Assembly (NCBI GenBank): GCA_902530685.1
Contig: CACAAZ010000008.1
Span: forward strand, 1 to 49,808
Source of the DNA: an uncultured Alphaproteobacteria bacterium
GTDB taxonomy: Bacteria; Pseudomonadota; Alphaproteobacteria; HIMB59; GCA-002718135
DNA: 49,808 nt
Direction: 5' to 3'
Shown: positions 42,290-49,808 of the stretch, piece by piece
Position numbering within the stretch: position 1 is the stretch's first letter
Layout of the letters: each line of letters starts with the position of its first letter
Notes under the pieces: generated by a model
Databases searched by the model: none
The model's input: only the letters and a program-made list of their open reading frames with translations
What the model was told of the DNA's origin: nothing
Position numbers and translations under genes: made by a program

Positions 42290-43722
42290 ATTTTTAATAC
42301 TCCTGGCAAATTACAAATGACTCCATACTTTTGACCTAAATCATAATCTGATGTGCCAAATCTAAAATTATCAATAAGAGACGCCATATTTTTATGATCT
42401 TCAAAATTATTTTTAAGACAAGATAAAATAAAACCATGGGATCTGTTTCCAGATTTAACAAGCATTGGAAGTTCAACTGAAGCAAACCAAAAGCGGCGTA
42501 ATAATAATTCTGGCGATACCCAATCTACCTCCAAATCACTCCAACCATTAGGTTGTTTGGCACGATAAGGTGAATGGCCTATTTCTCTAAGTATCCATGA
42601 TAATTGTCTTTGTCTGTTATTTGGCTTTGACTTGAAAGTATAATTCATTTTTTCAAAAGAAAGTGGAATATTTAAATCAAACATTCTTGATAATTGCATT
42701 AACCATATTTCAGGTGGATGAAATTTATGTGTAATCTCATTATACTTGTAAGCTTGCGTTATAACTGCTTTGTGAATTTCAATTAAGCTGCCATTGGATT
42801 TGTTCCATGCTTCTATTACTGGATCTATCATTTCTTCTGTTGGTTCATCTGTAATAAAATGCCTGCATAATTTTGTTGAAACAAATTTGATACAGATTGG
42901 GTGAGTTGCCAAATCATGAATTACTTTAGCAAGTTCTCTTTTTGCGTCATTTTTATATTTAACTCCTAAAACAATTTTATCTCCTTTTTGATGCATTTCT
43001 TGATCAAACCATATATCGCCGGTTTCTAAATTTTTTCTATCCCATTTGTGAGCCCAACCTGTCATGATATAGGCTAATTGAATCACATCTTCCTGTGTGT
43101 ATCCAGCATTTGGAGATACTGTATGTAACTCTAATAATTCTCTTGCATGATTTTCATTTATAGTTTCTCCCCACTCCATTCCTTTTTTAGAATTAGGACC
43201 AAAAGATTCTGAATTATCAAGGTGGTGAATCATACACCATGAAGTCGTAACTGACTGAACCATTTCTTCAAAAGTTTTAACCATGTTAGGTCTAATAATT
43301 TCACGTTGATAAGGTCCGGTACTAAACTCTGCTAGAAAATCTTTTTCACTTATTGCAAAATGATTTCCCCAAAAAAGCCAGAAACGCTCGAAAACAGGTT
43401 GTTTGGAATACTTTGTTTGAAAATGACGAATAGCATGTTCATTTAATTCAAAATATCTTTCACCAGTTTTTATTCTTAATTCATCTTTTGCTTTTCTATA
43501 CGCATGTTTATCATTTTTAAATTTTTTTCTTAAAACTTCTCTATCTCCGTACACCCATTCACCATATTTTTTTCTTAAATCTTTTTCTGTTGGGATTGTT
43601 CCAGGCCACAAGAGATCAGGTATTCTATCTAATTGATTTATTGCCCAATTAAGAGGATCTTTATATGGTTTTTCATTTGGCGACAGGCCAAACGCTACTC
43701 GTCTATAAAAATTTAATGACAT
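42286..43722 (-). CDS. DUF1800 protein
   Basis: A 478-residue DUF1800 member. The hallmark segments are RRVAFGLSP at the start, ERFWLFWGNHFAIS, INENHARELLELHTVSPNAGYTQEDV and GWAHKWDRKN. No signal peptide is visible in front of the domain, unusual next to an apparently exported DUF1501 partner. Function is unknown; both families are tentatively linked to polysaccharide or envelope material. It is first in the two-gene unit. Confidence 0.85.
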   Translation of the reverse strand: MSLNFYRRVAFGLSPNEKPYKDPLNWAINQLDRIPDLLWPGTIPTEKDLRKKYGEWVYGDREVLRKKFKNDKHAYRKAKDELRIKTGERYFELNEHAIRHFQTKYSKQPVFERFWLFWGNHFAISEKDFLAEFSTGPYQREIIRPNMVKTFEEMVQSVTTSWCMIHHLDNSESFGPNSKKGMEWGETINENHARELLELHTVSPNAGYTQEDVIQLAYIMTGWAHKWDRKNLETGDIWFDQEMHQKGDKIVLGVKYKNDAKRELAKVIHDLATHPICIKFVSTKLCRHFITDEPTEEMIDPVIEAWNKSNGSLIEIHKAVITQAYKYNEITHKFHPPEIWLMQLSRMFDLNIPLSFEKMNYTFKSKPNNRQRQLSWILREIGHSPYRAKQPNGWSDLEVDWVSPELLLRRFWFASVELPMLVKSGNRSHGFILSCLKNNFEDHKNMASLIDNFRFGTSDYDLGQKYGVICNLPGVLKI

Positions 43723-43773
43723 ATATAAAATAAATAGTTTACATATATTTATAATTTTTAAAAATAAAATTTA

Positions 43774-44424
43774 ATGAAAAATATACCTCTAAAAATTTGT
43801 GGCATAACAAATATGAAATCTGTTGAAGTGGCACATAAAAATAAAATAAAATCATTGGGTTTTGCAAGTAAAAATTTAAATGGACCAAACACAGTTAGTG
43901 ATAAAAAAATACAATCATTAATTAAAGAATGTAAAAATTATAAGATAGAATCAGTGCTTCTGACTCAGTATGTATCTTTAGACAAGCTAATAGAGCAAAT
44001 AGATTTTACAAAACCGAAGACAATTTCATGTTCATATCATTTTCCCAAAAAAGATTTATTAAAAATAAAAAAAATATTTAGAAGATTAAAAATTGGTATT
44101 GCAATTAATCCAGAAAATTTTGATAAAAAATACATTGAATCAATTAGAAAAATTGTTGATGTTATTTATTTTGATATGAATGTTTATAGGAAAAAGAGTA
44201 TTAAAAAGTATTCATTGGGAAAAAGTATTAAACAAATACAGTTTATAAAAAATAAAAATATTCCAGTTTATATTGGTGGTGGTATAGACAAAAAAAATGT
44301 TTCCAACATTCTAAAACAAATAACACCTTTTGGATTAGATATTTCTAGAAGCTTGAAAAATCAGAGAAATTTAATTTCTAAATCAAAACTCAAAGATTTT
44401 TTAAATCAAATTTCGGTAGGATAA
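43774..44424 (+). CDS. Divergent TrpF-like (phosphoribosylanthranilate isomerase family) protein
   Basis: A 216-residue TIM-barrel protein with TrpF landmarks: LKICGIT (catalytic-type Cys) at the N-terminus, a later YFDMN aspartate, VYIGGGIDKKNV, and GLDISRSLKNQ near the end. However, the SPR-type substrate loop, the QLHG motif and the GGTG phosphate loop of true TrpF are replaced (NGPNTVS, ISCSYH, KKYSLG). It may therefore be a neofunctionalised or decaying relative. Strongly lysine/isoleucine-rich. It converges with folK, overlapping by 24 bp. Confidence 0.65.
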   Translation: MKNIPLKICGITNMKSVEVAHKNKIKSLGFASKNLNGPNTVSDKKIQSLIKECKNYKIESVLLTQYVSLDKLIEQIDFTKPKTISCSYHFPKKDLLKIKKIFRRLKIGIAINPENFDKKYIESIRKIVDVIYFDMNVYRKKSIKKYSLGKSIKQIQFIKNKNIPVYIGGGIDKKNVSNILKQITPFGLDISRSLKNQRNLISKSKLKDFLNQISVG

Positions 44425-44901
44425 TCGTTTAATAATATATTTATTTTGCAACTCTTTCGATAAGACTTTTATTGATTTTTTTTCAAGTGGATGTCTGAAA
44501 AATGGATCGATATCAAGTATTGGATATAACACAAAATCTCTTTCAGCTGCTCTTGGGTGAGGAATTATTAAATTTTTTTTATTAAATATTTGTTTGCCAA
44601 AAAAGATAATATCCAAATCAATGTTTCTTGGACCATTGATAATTTTTTTATTTTTTTTTAATTTTTTTTCAATTCCATAAATATTATTTATTAATTCTAA
44701 TGGCTGCTGGTTGGTTAATAGTTTTATTGCGGTGTTAAAAAAATTACTTTGCGATTTGTATCCATAAGGAGAAGAAACATAAATATTTGCAAATTTTTTT
44801 ATATTACCAATATTTTCTAACTCTCTAACAGCACACCGTAAATTAAATATAGCATTACCTAGATTTGAGCCAAGTGCGATTATTGTTTCAGTTTGATACA
44901 C
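44401..44901 (-). CDS. folK: HPPK, 6-hydroxymethyl-7,8-dihydropterin pyrophosphokinase
   Basis: A 166-residue HPPK. ALGSNLGNAIFNL is the N-terminal signature; INGPRNIDLDIIFFG gives the RxxDxD magnesium/ATP motif near residue 97; LIIPHPRAAERDFVLYPI completes the site. It pyrophosphorylates the pterin alcohol made by FolB for use by FolP. Overlaps folB by 14 bp; last gene of the pabB-to-folK operon. Confidence 0.9.
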   Translation of the reverse strand: MYQTETIIALGSNLGNAIFNLRCAVRELENIGNIKKFANIYVSSPYGYKSQSNFFNTAIKLLTNQQPLELINNIYGIEKKLKKNKKIINGPRNIDLDIIFFGKQIFNKKNLIIPHPRAAERDFVLYPILDIDPFFRHPLEKKSIKVLSKELQNKYIIKRLSYRNLI

Positions 44902-45232
44902 TTAGTGAGTCAGCTCCATATTTTTTTGCTACAGCTGTTTTATTAATTGTAATTTTAACTTTTTTTATTTTAAATTTTTTTTCAAGAACATTGGATGTTT
45001 TTATAATTAAATGTTCAAGAGTGTGTGATTTAGACTCCTTTATTAAAGTTTTTAAATATTTTGTAATAGATGAATAATCCTTCACATTATTTATATTGTT
45101 TAAATCTAGTGAGTTTTTAACAGGATAACTAAATTCTAATGTTACCTTTAACAACTGTTTTTTCTTTCTCTCTTGAGCAGTGATACCTATGTGTGCACTG
45201 ATGGATAAGTTTTTAATTTCTACTTTGAACAT
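44888..45232 (-). CDS. folB: Dihydroneopterin aldolase
   Basis: A 114-residue FolB. SISAHIGITAQERKKKQ carries the active-site Glu; DYSSITKYLK and SHTLEHLI are family segments; the C-terminal INKTAVAKKYGADSLSV holds the lysine region, with Thr where Pro is common. It converts dihydroneopterin to hydroxymethyl-dihydropterin and glycolaldehyde. Its start overlaps folP by 13 bp. Confidence 0.88.
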   Translation of the reverse strand: MFKVEIKNLSISAHIGITAQERKKKQLLKVTLEFSYPVKNSLDLNNINNVKDYSSITKYLKTLIKESKSHTLEHLIIKTSNVLEKKFKIKKVKITINKTAVAKKYGADSLSVSN

Positions 45233-46038
45233 AGTTTTTCAAAAATTTTTAATGATTGAGACGTTTCTTTTATGTCGTGAACTCTAAATATATCAACTCC
45301 CTTTTGATAACAATATAATGCAGAAGCGATTGAACCTCCCAATCTTTGATTTGTTTGACTCTTATCTATGAAGTTGATCCAGCTTTTTCTAGATGATCCC
45401 AATAATAATCCATATCCCCTAAACTTAAATTGATTAATTTTTTGCATGATTTCTATATTTTGTTTTAAATTTTTACCAAAACCAATACCTGGGTCAAACC
45501 AAACTTTGGATGAAGGAATTTTTATTTTTTCTATTTGTTTAATTTTCTGAAGAAATATTTTTTTAATATCTTGTACAACATTATTATATGAGTGTATTTT
45601 CTTTTGCATAGTTTTGGGTGGCGCAGGTGTGTGCATTAAAATTAAACCTGTTTTAAATTTTTTAGTTAAAAAGAATAAATCTTCTGAGCCACCGAAGACA
45701 TCATTTATTATATGTGCTCCCATATTTAATGCATATTCTTGAGTTTCAATTTTATTAGTATCAACCGATATGACAAATTTATTTTTTGGCAATTTTTTTA
45801 ATATCGGCTCTAATCTTTTAACTTCTTCTTTGTGTGTTAATGGATCTGAACCAGGTCTTGTACTTTCTGCCCCAATATCAATAATACTTGCTCCATTTTT
45901 TATCATTTCTTTGATATTTTTTAGTGCATCTGAACTTTTAAAACTCTTTCCACCATCACTAAAAGAGTCAGGAGTAACATTGCATATTCCCATTACCGTT
46001 GGACTAGATAGTTTAAAATTATAATTTCCTAATTTCAT
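45220..46038 (-). CDS. folP: Dihydropteroate synthase
   Basis: A 272-residue TIM-barrel enzyme with both family signatures: VMGICNVTPDSFSDGG near residue 15 and IIDIGAESTRPGSDPL near residue 55. VWFDPGIGFGKN and LLLGSSRKSWI bind substrate and phosphate. It joins p-aminobenzoate to the pterin pyrophosphate. pabA, pabB and pabC precede it in the same operon, so both branches meet here. Overlaps pabC by 4 bp. Confidence 0.93.
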   Translation of the reverse strand: MKLGNYNFKLSSPTVMGICNVTPDSFSDGGKSFKSSDALKNIKEMIKNGASIIDIGAESTRPGSDPLTHKEEVKRLEPILKKLPKNKFVISVDTNKIETQEYALNMGAHIINDVFGGSEDLFFLTKKFKTGLILMHTPAPPKTMQKKIHSYNNVVQDIKKIFLQKIKQIEKIKIPSSKVWFDPGIGFGKNLKQNIEIMQKINQFKFRGYGLLLGSSRKSWINFIDKSQTNQRLGGSIASALYCYQKGVDIFRVHDIKETSQSLKIFEKLCSK

Positions 46039-46790
46039 TTCAATAATATTTTTGTATATTTTTTTGATAATAAATTATACATTTTCATTGAAGACCTATA
46101 CCAATTAAATTGTTTAATAAAAGAAATACTAACCACACCTTTACCAGAGCCAACTAGAAGTATTTCACTAAATTGATGTAAACTATAAATATTAATATCT
46201 GTTCTATGAATTTTATAAGGTAGATTTTTAATTAAGTATTCTAGAGTAATTCCATGATAATAGTAATTTTTTGGAGTGAATAATTTGTTACCGTTTACAA
46301 AAATTAAATTGGTCGTAGAGCCTTCTAAAATTTTGTTGTTAAAATAAAACAGAATTTCTTCTTTTTGTAAATTAATTTTTTTTTGTAAAGAAATTATTTT
46401 TTTGTACTGTAAGTTTTTGAAGTTAGGTAAAGCCCGTTGGAATCTAAAAAATTTTGCAGTAAAATACTTATGATCTTTGTGTCGTTTACGTACAGATAAT
46501 GAGATTATTTTTTTTGTGACTGCAATTCTTAATAGGTGGTCGTAATTTTTAATTTTAGAATATTTATTTAAAAAATTAGTTAAAAAATTTTTTGAAATCT
46601 TAACATCAATACCAAAGTATCTTAAATCTTTATTTAGTTTTTTTAAATGCTGATCAACTAAGATAAAATTAGGCTCTTTGCCAAATAGTCTAATGGTTGT
46701 AAAGATCCCCTTATACCCCCAAAGAGAATTGAACTTAATTAATTTAAAATTCTTAGCGTGAAATGATTTTTTTAATAAGATATTTTCCAT
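46035..46790 (-). CDS. pabC: Aminodeoxychorismate lyase (class-IV aminotransferase fold)
   Basis: A 251-residue class-IV PLP enzyme. NNKILEGSTTNLIFVNGNKLFTPKNYYYHGITLEYL matches the conserved EGxxxNLF...TP...GITR block, with Leu-Glu in place of the usual Arg. The PLP lysine probably lies in LQYKKIISLQKK. Very lysine-rich and divergent. It overlaps pabA by 38 bp and sits between pabA and folP, which favours ADC lyase over a branched-chain or D-amino-acid aminotransferase. Confidence 0.78.
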   Translation of the reverse strand: MENILLKKSFHAKNFKLIKFNSLWGYKGIFTTIRLFGKEPNFILVDQHLKKLNKDLRYFGIDVKISKNFLTNFLNKYSKIKNYDHLLRIAVTKKIISLSVRKRHKDHKYFTAKFFRFQRALPNFKNLQYKKIISLQKKINLQKEEILFYFNNKILEGSTTNLIFVNGNKLFTPKNYYYHGITLEYLIKNLPYKIHRTDINIYSLHQFSEILLVGSGKGVVSISFIKQFNWYRSSMKMYNLLSKKYTKILLK

Positions 46791-47310
46791 GTGGAGTTAA
46801 AAATGAATCTGGGTGAAACTGTAATCCATAGACTTTATTAATATCATCTTCAACCGCCATTGCTACATTTGTTTTTACACAACGCATTGTAATTATCATT
46901 GATTGAGAAACAAATGGTTCACCCATTTTTAAGGAATGATATCGACCTCCAAGGAAATTAAAATTTTTTTTAAAAATTGATTTTTCGTTAATAACTTTAA
47001 TATGACTCTGATAACCATGAAGAATATTTTTTTGTTGAACTATTTTACCCCCTTCACAAAAAACTATTTGTTGGAAACCTAAACATATTCCTAATATTTT
47101 TTTCTTTCCTTTATATTTATTGTAAACCTTAGTTGTTAATGGATAATCTTTTGGTTCTCCAGGGCCTGGTGAAAGAACAATGGTCGAAGATTTTTCTAGT
47201 TTTGTTTGATCTATTTCATAATAATTTGAAACAAATGTTGGCTCAATATTATCTAGTAGATGAGCTAAATTGTATGTAAATGAGTCTTCGTGATCAATGA
47301 GATAAATCAT
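46753..47310 (-). CDS. pabA: Aminodeoxychorismate synthase glutaminase subunit
   Basis: A 185-residue class-I glutamine amidotransferase. IVLSPGPGEPKDYP and GICLGFQQIVF (nucleophilic Cys near residue 75) are clear, as is GGRYHSL. The catalytic His is in LQFHPDSFLTPHG; the third triad member, normally Glu (HPES), is Asp here. It supplies ammonia to PabB. Homologous TrpG is possible, but the folate operon context decides for PabA. Confidence 0.85.
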   Translation of the reverse strand: MIYLIDHEDSFTYNLAHLLDNIEPTFVSNYYEIDQTKLEKSSTIVLSPGPGEPKDYPLTTKVYNKYKGKKKILGICLGFQQIVFCEGGKIVQQKNILHGYQSHIKVINEKSIFKKNFNFLGGRYHSLKMGEPFVSQSMIITMRCVKTNVAMAVEDDINKVYGLQFHPDSFLTPHGKYLIKKIISR

Positions 47311-48515
47311 TAGTTAAATAGATCTAAAAGTGATTTAGCTTTAATATAATTTTCATTATATTCTTTTTTTGCAGTACTTCCCAAAATCACACCACTAGCA
47401 ACTGATAATTCAATATCATTTTTAAAGTTAAGCAGTGTTCTAATCATTATGTTAAATCGCATATCACCATTTGAATGTATAATTCCAAAACTGCCTGTAT
47501 AAATATTTCTGTCAAATTTTTCTTTTCTATTTAAAAGTTGAATAGTACTAATTTTTGGACAACCAATGACTGAACCACCTGGCATTAAAGAAGAAATTAT
47601 ATCATGGTTACTCATTTTATTTTTTATAACTCCCTTGATTGTTGTAACATAATGAAAAAGATCTCGATATTCCTCAACCTTTTTGAGTTTATCTATTTTT
47701 ACAGATCCTGTTTTACAAATTTTAGACAGATCATTTCTTTCCATATCAACAATCATGTTATGTTCTTTGGTTTCTTTTTCATTTCTTCTAAAAAATGTGA
47801 GAGCTTTATTTTTACTTAACTGCTTTCTTTTTCTTAATGTTCCAGCAATTGGTTTAGTTTTAATTGTATTACCTTTTTTCAAAATAAGCGTCTCTGGTGA
47901 ACAGCTTATGATATTATAGTTTTTTTCTCTGATAAGAAAACTTTCAGGTGATTCATTCATCTTCATTAGTTTCCAAAAAAGATCGATAGAATTAATATTA
48001 CCTTTTTTCGAATAAGTTTGAGCTATTTTAATTTGATAAGTTTTTCCTTGTTTAATATTTTTAGAGAAATCATTAAATAGTTTAGAGTACTGCTGTAAAG
48101 ATAAATTAAGATTAAACTTTTTATTTAACTGTAAGTATTTTTTCGTACTGATACTTATATTTTTAAAATTGGATTTAGTACTTTTAATTGTTATTTTTTT
48201 ACCAATACTAATTTTGGTTTGTGGCTTGTAAAATACACCGCTATGAAAATTTTTAGATCGCTGTTTTGGAAACTTTATTCCTATATTTTCACAAAGAAGT
48301 TTATAACCAAAGAAACCAACATAACAATTCAATTCTTCAATTTTAGATTTTTTTGATTTAGATTGGGTATTAAGAAAATATTTTAGATTTTTTTTATTAA
48401 TAATAATTCTTTTAGAAAAATCAGTATAGATGTCATAACCCTTATCAGTTTTGTAAATTATAAGAGGTTTATCTGATTGATATAGCCTATTTAGATATTC
48501 TTTATTGTTCAGCAC
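47310..48515 (-). CDS. pabB: Aminodeoxychorismate synthase chorismate-binding subunit
   Basis: A 401-residue chorismate-using enzyme, short for the family because the N-terminal part is reduced. ESPESFLI, IKTKPIAGTLRKR, HNMIVDMERNDLSKIC, LMPGGSVIGCPKISTIQLL and YTGSFGIIHSNGDMRFNIMIRTL are the catalytic segments. PGGS and MRFNIxIRT fit PabB; the PIAGT motif lacks the Lys of E. coli PabB (PIKGT) and is shared with anthranilate synthases and many other PabBs. First gene of the folate operon. Confidence 0.85.
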   Translation of the reverse strand: MLNNKEYLNRLYQSDKPLIIYKTDKGYDIYTDFSKRIIINKKNLKYFLNTQSKSKKSKIEELNCYVGFFGYKLLCENIGIKFPKQRSKNFHSGVFYKPQTKISIGKKITIKSTKSNFKNISISTKKYLQLNKKFNLNLSLQQYSKLFNDFSKNIKQGKTYQIKIAQTYSKKGNINSIDLFWKLMKMNESPESFLIREKNYNIISCSPETLILKKGNTIKTKPIAGTLRKRKQLSKNKALTFFRRNEKETKEHNMIVDMERNDLSKICKTGSVKIDKLKKVEEYRDLFHYVTTIKGVIKNKMSNHDIISSLMPGGSVIGCPKISTIQLLNRKEKFDRNIYTGSFGIIHSNGDMRFNIMIRTLLNFKNDIELSVASGVILGSTAKKEYNENYIKAKSLLDLFN

Positions 48516-48543
48516 TTGATTCTATTATAATTAGGATATTTAT

Positions 48544-48966
48544 ATGAAAAGTTTTTTTACTAAAATATTCTTTTTTTGCTTAACAGTCACATGGTCATTA
48601 GGTCTTTTTGCACATGGAACTATCATTTTTCCAAATGTAGAACATGGTGAAGGTTACATTGATGTTAAAATATATGACTCAAAAGAAAGCTTTTTGGATG
48701 AAGAATTAGCAATTGAGAGCGTTAGAAAAAGAGTGCAAAGGGGCGAGGTTGTTGTTCCTTTGAGTAAGATCCATGAGGGAAAAATAGCAATTGTTGCGTA
48801 TCACGATGAAGATTCAGACGGAAAATTAAAGACTGGGTTATTCTGGAGATCAAAAGAAGGTTTTGCTTTTAGTAATAATTATCAGCCAAAAGGTCCCCCG
48901 TCATTTGAAAAAGCTGCAATCATTTTAGTTCATGGCGAACCCGTGGTAATAGAACTTAATTATTAA
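48544..48966 (+). CDS. DUF2141 exported protein
   Basis: A 140-residue protein with a signal peptide (MKSFFTKIFFFCLTVTWSLGLFAHG). The domain shows the DUF2141 pattern: KIAIVAYHDEDSDGKLKTGLFWRSKEGFAFSNN followed by GPPSFEKAAIIL. Function is unknown; the DxDxDG-like stretch could bind calcium. Divergent from pabB with 28 bp between starts and 11 bp before cysS. Confidence 0.8.
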   Translation: MKSFFTKIFFFCLTVTWSLGLFAHGTIIFPNVEHGEGYIDVKIYDSKESFLDEELAIESVRKRVQRGEVVVPLSKIHEGKIAIVAYHDEDSDGKLKTGLFWRSKEGFAFSNNYQPKGPPSFEKAAIILVHGEPVVIELNY

Positions 48967-48977
48967 AAATTATATTG

Positions 48978-49808
48978 ATGTCATTACAGATACAAAACAC
49001 ATTAAGTGGTAAAAAAGAATTTTTTAAACCAGTTAATCCAGATCATGTAAGAATATATGCGTGCGGTCCAACTGTTTACAATTTTGCACACATAGGTAAT
49101 GCGCGTATGGCAGTTGTAAATGATTTATTAGTCCGTGTATTAAAAACTCAATTTAAACAAGTGACCTATGTATCTAATATCACTGACATTGATGACAAAA
49201 TTATAGAAGCTTCTAAAGAAACTGGTGAGGACATAAGTGTTATCACAAATAAATATACAGAGATTTACAATAATGACATGAGCGCACTCGGTGTTAATCT
49301 TCCTGATATTCAACCAAGAGCAACTGATCACATTAAAGAAATGATCGAATTAATAAAAAGATTAATCGATGAAAATAAAGCTTATGAAAAAGAGGGTCAT
49401 GTTTTATTTCATGTACCTAGTTTTGATAAATATGGAATTCTTTCAAAAAGAAATAGAGATGAACAAATAGCTGGAAGCCGTGTTGAAGTGGCACCGTTCA
49501 AGAAAGATCCTGCAGATTTTATTTTATGGAAACCATCTCCTTCACCCTTACCTGGTTGGGATTCACCTTGGGGATTTGGAAGACCAGGATGGCATTTAGA
49601 GTGCTCCGTTATGTCAGAAAAATCATTAGGTCTTCCTTTTGATATCCATAGCGGTGGTATTGACTTGGTTTTTCCACATCATGAAAATGAAATAGCACAA
49701 ACATGTTCCATATCAGAAAATAAAGATCCTAAAGATTTTGCAACCTATTGGTTTCATAATGGGTTTGTTAATGTTGAGGGAGAAAAAATGTCAAAGTCAA
49801 TTGGCAAT
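48978..49808 (+). CDS. cysS: Cysteinyl-tRNA synthetase (3' partial)
   Basis: The frame opens with ATG at 48978 and stays open to the window end, giving the first 277 residues. YACGPTVYNFAHIGNARM has the zinc Cys and the HIGH-type motif. The middle has PGWHLECSVMSEK (zinc Cys) and DIHSGGIDLVFPHHENEIAQTC. The last visible bases encode the KMSKS loop (GEKMSKSIGN). Charges tRNA-Cys. The anticodon-binding domain lies beyond the window. Confidence 0.97.
   Translation, partial: MSLQIQNTLSGKKEFFKPVNPDHVRIYACGPTVYNFAHIGNARMAVVNDLLVRVLKTQFKQVTYVSNITDIDDKIIEASKETGEDISVITNKYTEIYNNDMSALGVNLPDIQPRATDHIKEMIELIKRLIDENKAYEKEGHVLFHVPSFDKYGILSKRNRDEQIAGSRVEVAPFKKDPADFILWKPSPSPLPGWDSPWGFGRPGWHLECSVMSEKSLGLPFDIHSGGIDLVFPHHENEIAQTCSISENKDPKDFATYWFHNGFVNVEGEKMSKSIGN

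Noticed and set aside
47604-47919. Plus-strand hydrophobic ORFs opposite pabB
   Set aside because: Antisense to conserved PabB motifs; the hydrophobicity comes from reading AT-rich lysine codons backwards.
1-49808. tRNA, rRNA, CRISPR, insertion sequences or phage genes
   Set aside because: No cloverleaf candidates, spaced repeats, transposase or integrase motifs were seen in the short gaps or coding regions.

Overview
The window comes from a low-GC, very compact bacterial chromosome. No gap between genes exceeds about 200 bp, and neighbouring genes often overlap by 1-40 bp. The FYDLN-type acidic protein, the NDUFS6-like zinc finger, the DUF47/PiT pair, MsrPQ and the phosphonate enzymes point to a free-living, probably marine, alphaproteobacterium with a streamlined genome (SAR11/HIMB59/AEGEAN-169-like; this lineage guess is inference). 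I see no rRNA, tRNA, CRISPR, insertion sequence or prophage, and no recognisable transcription-factor gene.

Region 1 (1-9370) is phosphate-centred. It opens with a 5'-truncated ORF that fuses a SET domain to the C-terminal part of an LpxH-like metallophosphatase, followed by a GT4 glycosyltransferase and an aquaporin. Then come exopolyphosphatase (ppx), a SixA-type phosphohistidine phosphatase and polyphosphate kinase (ppk), then arsenate reductase with a small membrane protein, and divergently a DUF47 protein with a PiT phosphate permease.

Region 2 (8846-24065) is a phosphonate island. It has a PhnZ-like HD oxygenase with a dual-specificity-type phosphatase, then phnW, an AllA-like cupin and a GpdQ-like phosphodiesterase. 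On the opposite strand are phnA-phnY, a family-1 solute-binding protein, and a core-MetE / Fe-ADH / methyltransferase operon. A divergent Ugp-type ABC transporter plus an EamA permease completes it. The enzymes reconstruct 2-aminoethylphosphonate -> phosphonoacetaldehyde -> phosphonoacetate -> acetate + phosphate. Arrays of 11-bp direct repeats resembling Pho boxes lie before the transporter and before the binding protein. The phosphodiesterase with a glycerophosphodiester-type importer suggests that the imported substrate may be a phosphonate ester such as glyceryl-AEP (hypothesis).

Region 3 (24101-37823) is mixed housekeeping and transport: two small Zn-finger proteins, an MFS carrier, MsrPQ with a cytochrome c, an orphan YejA-like binding protein, EamA, adenosine kinase, adenosine deaminase, an M48 protease, a ferric-iron ABC transporter split over both strands, and a small heat-shock protein. 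The last has a sigma-32-like promoter and a convincing ROSE-type RNA thermometer in its leader.

Region 4 (37921-49808) holds nucleoside catabolism (cdd-punA-deoA plus an O-methyltransferase), a DUF1800-DUF1501 pair, an extremely Lys/Ile/Asn-rich and overlapping pabB-pabA-pabC-folP-folB-folK operon facing a divergent TrpF-like protein, a DUF2141 protein, and the 5' part of cysS, which runs off the window.
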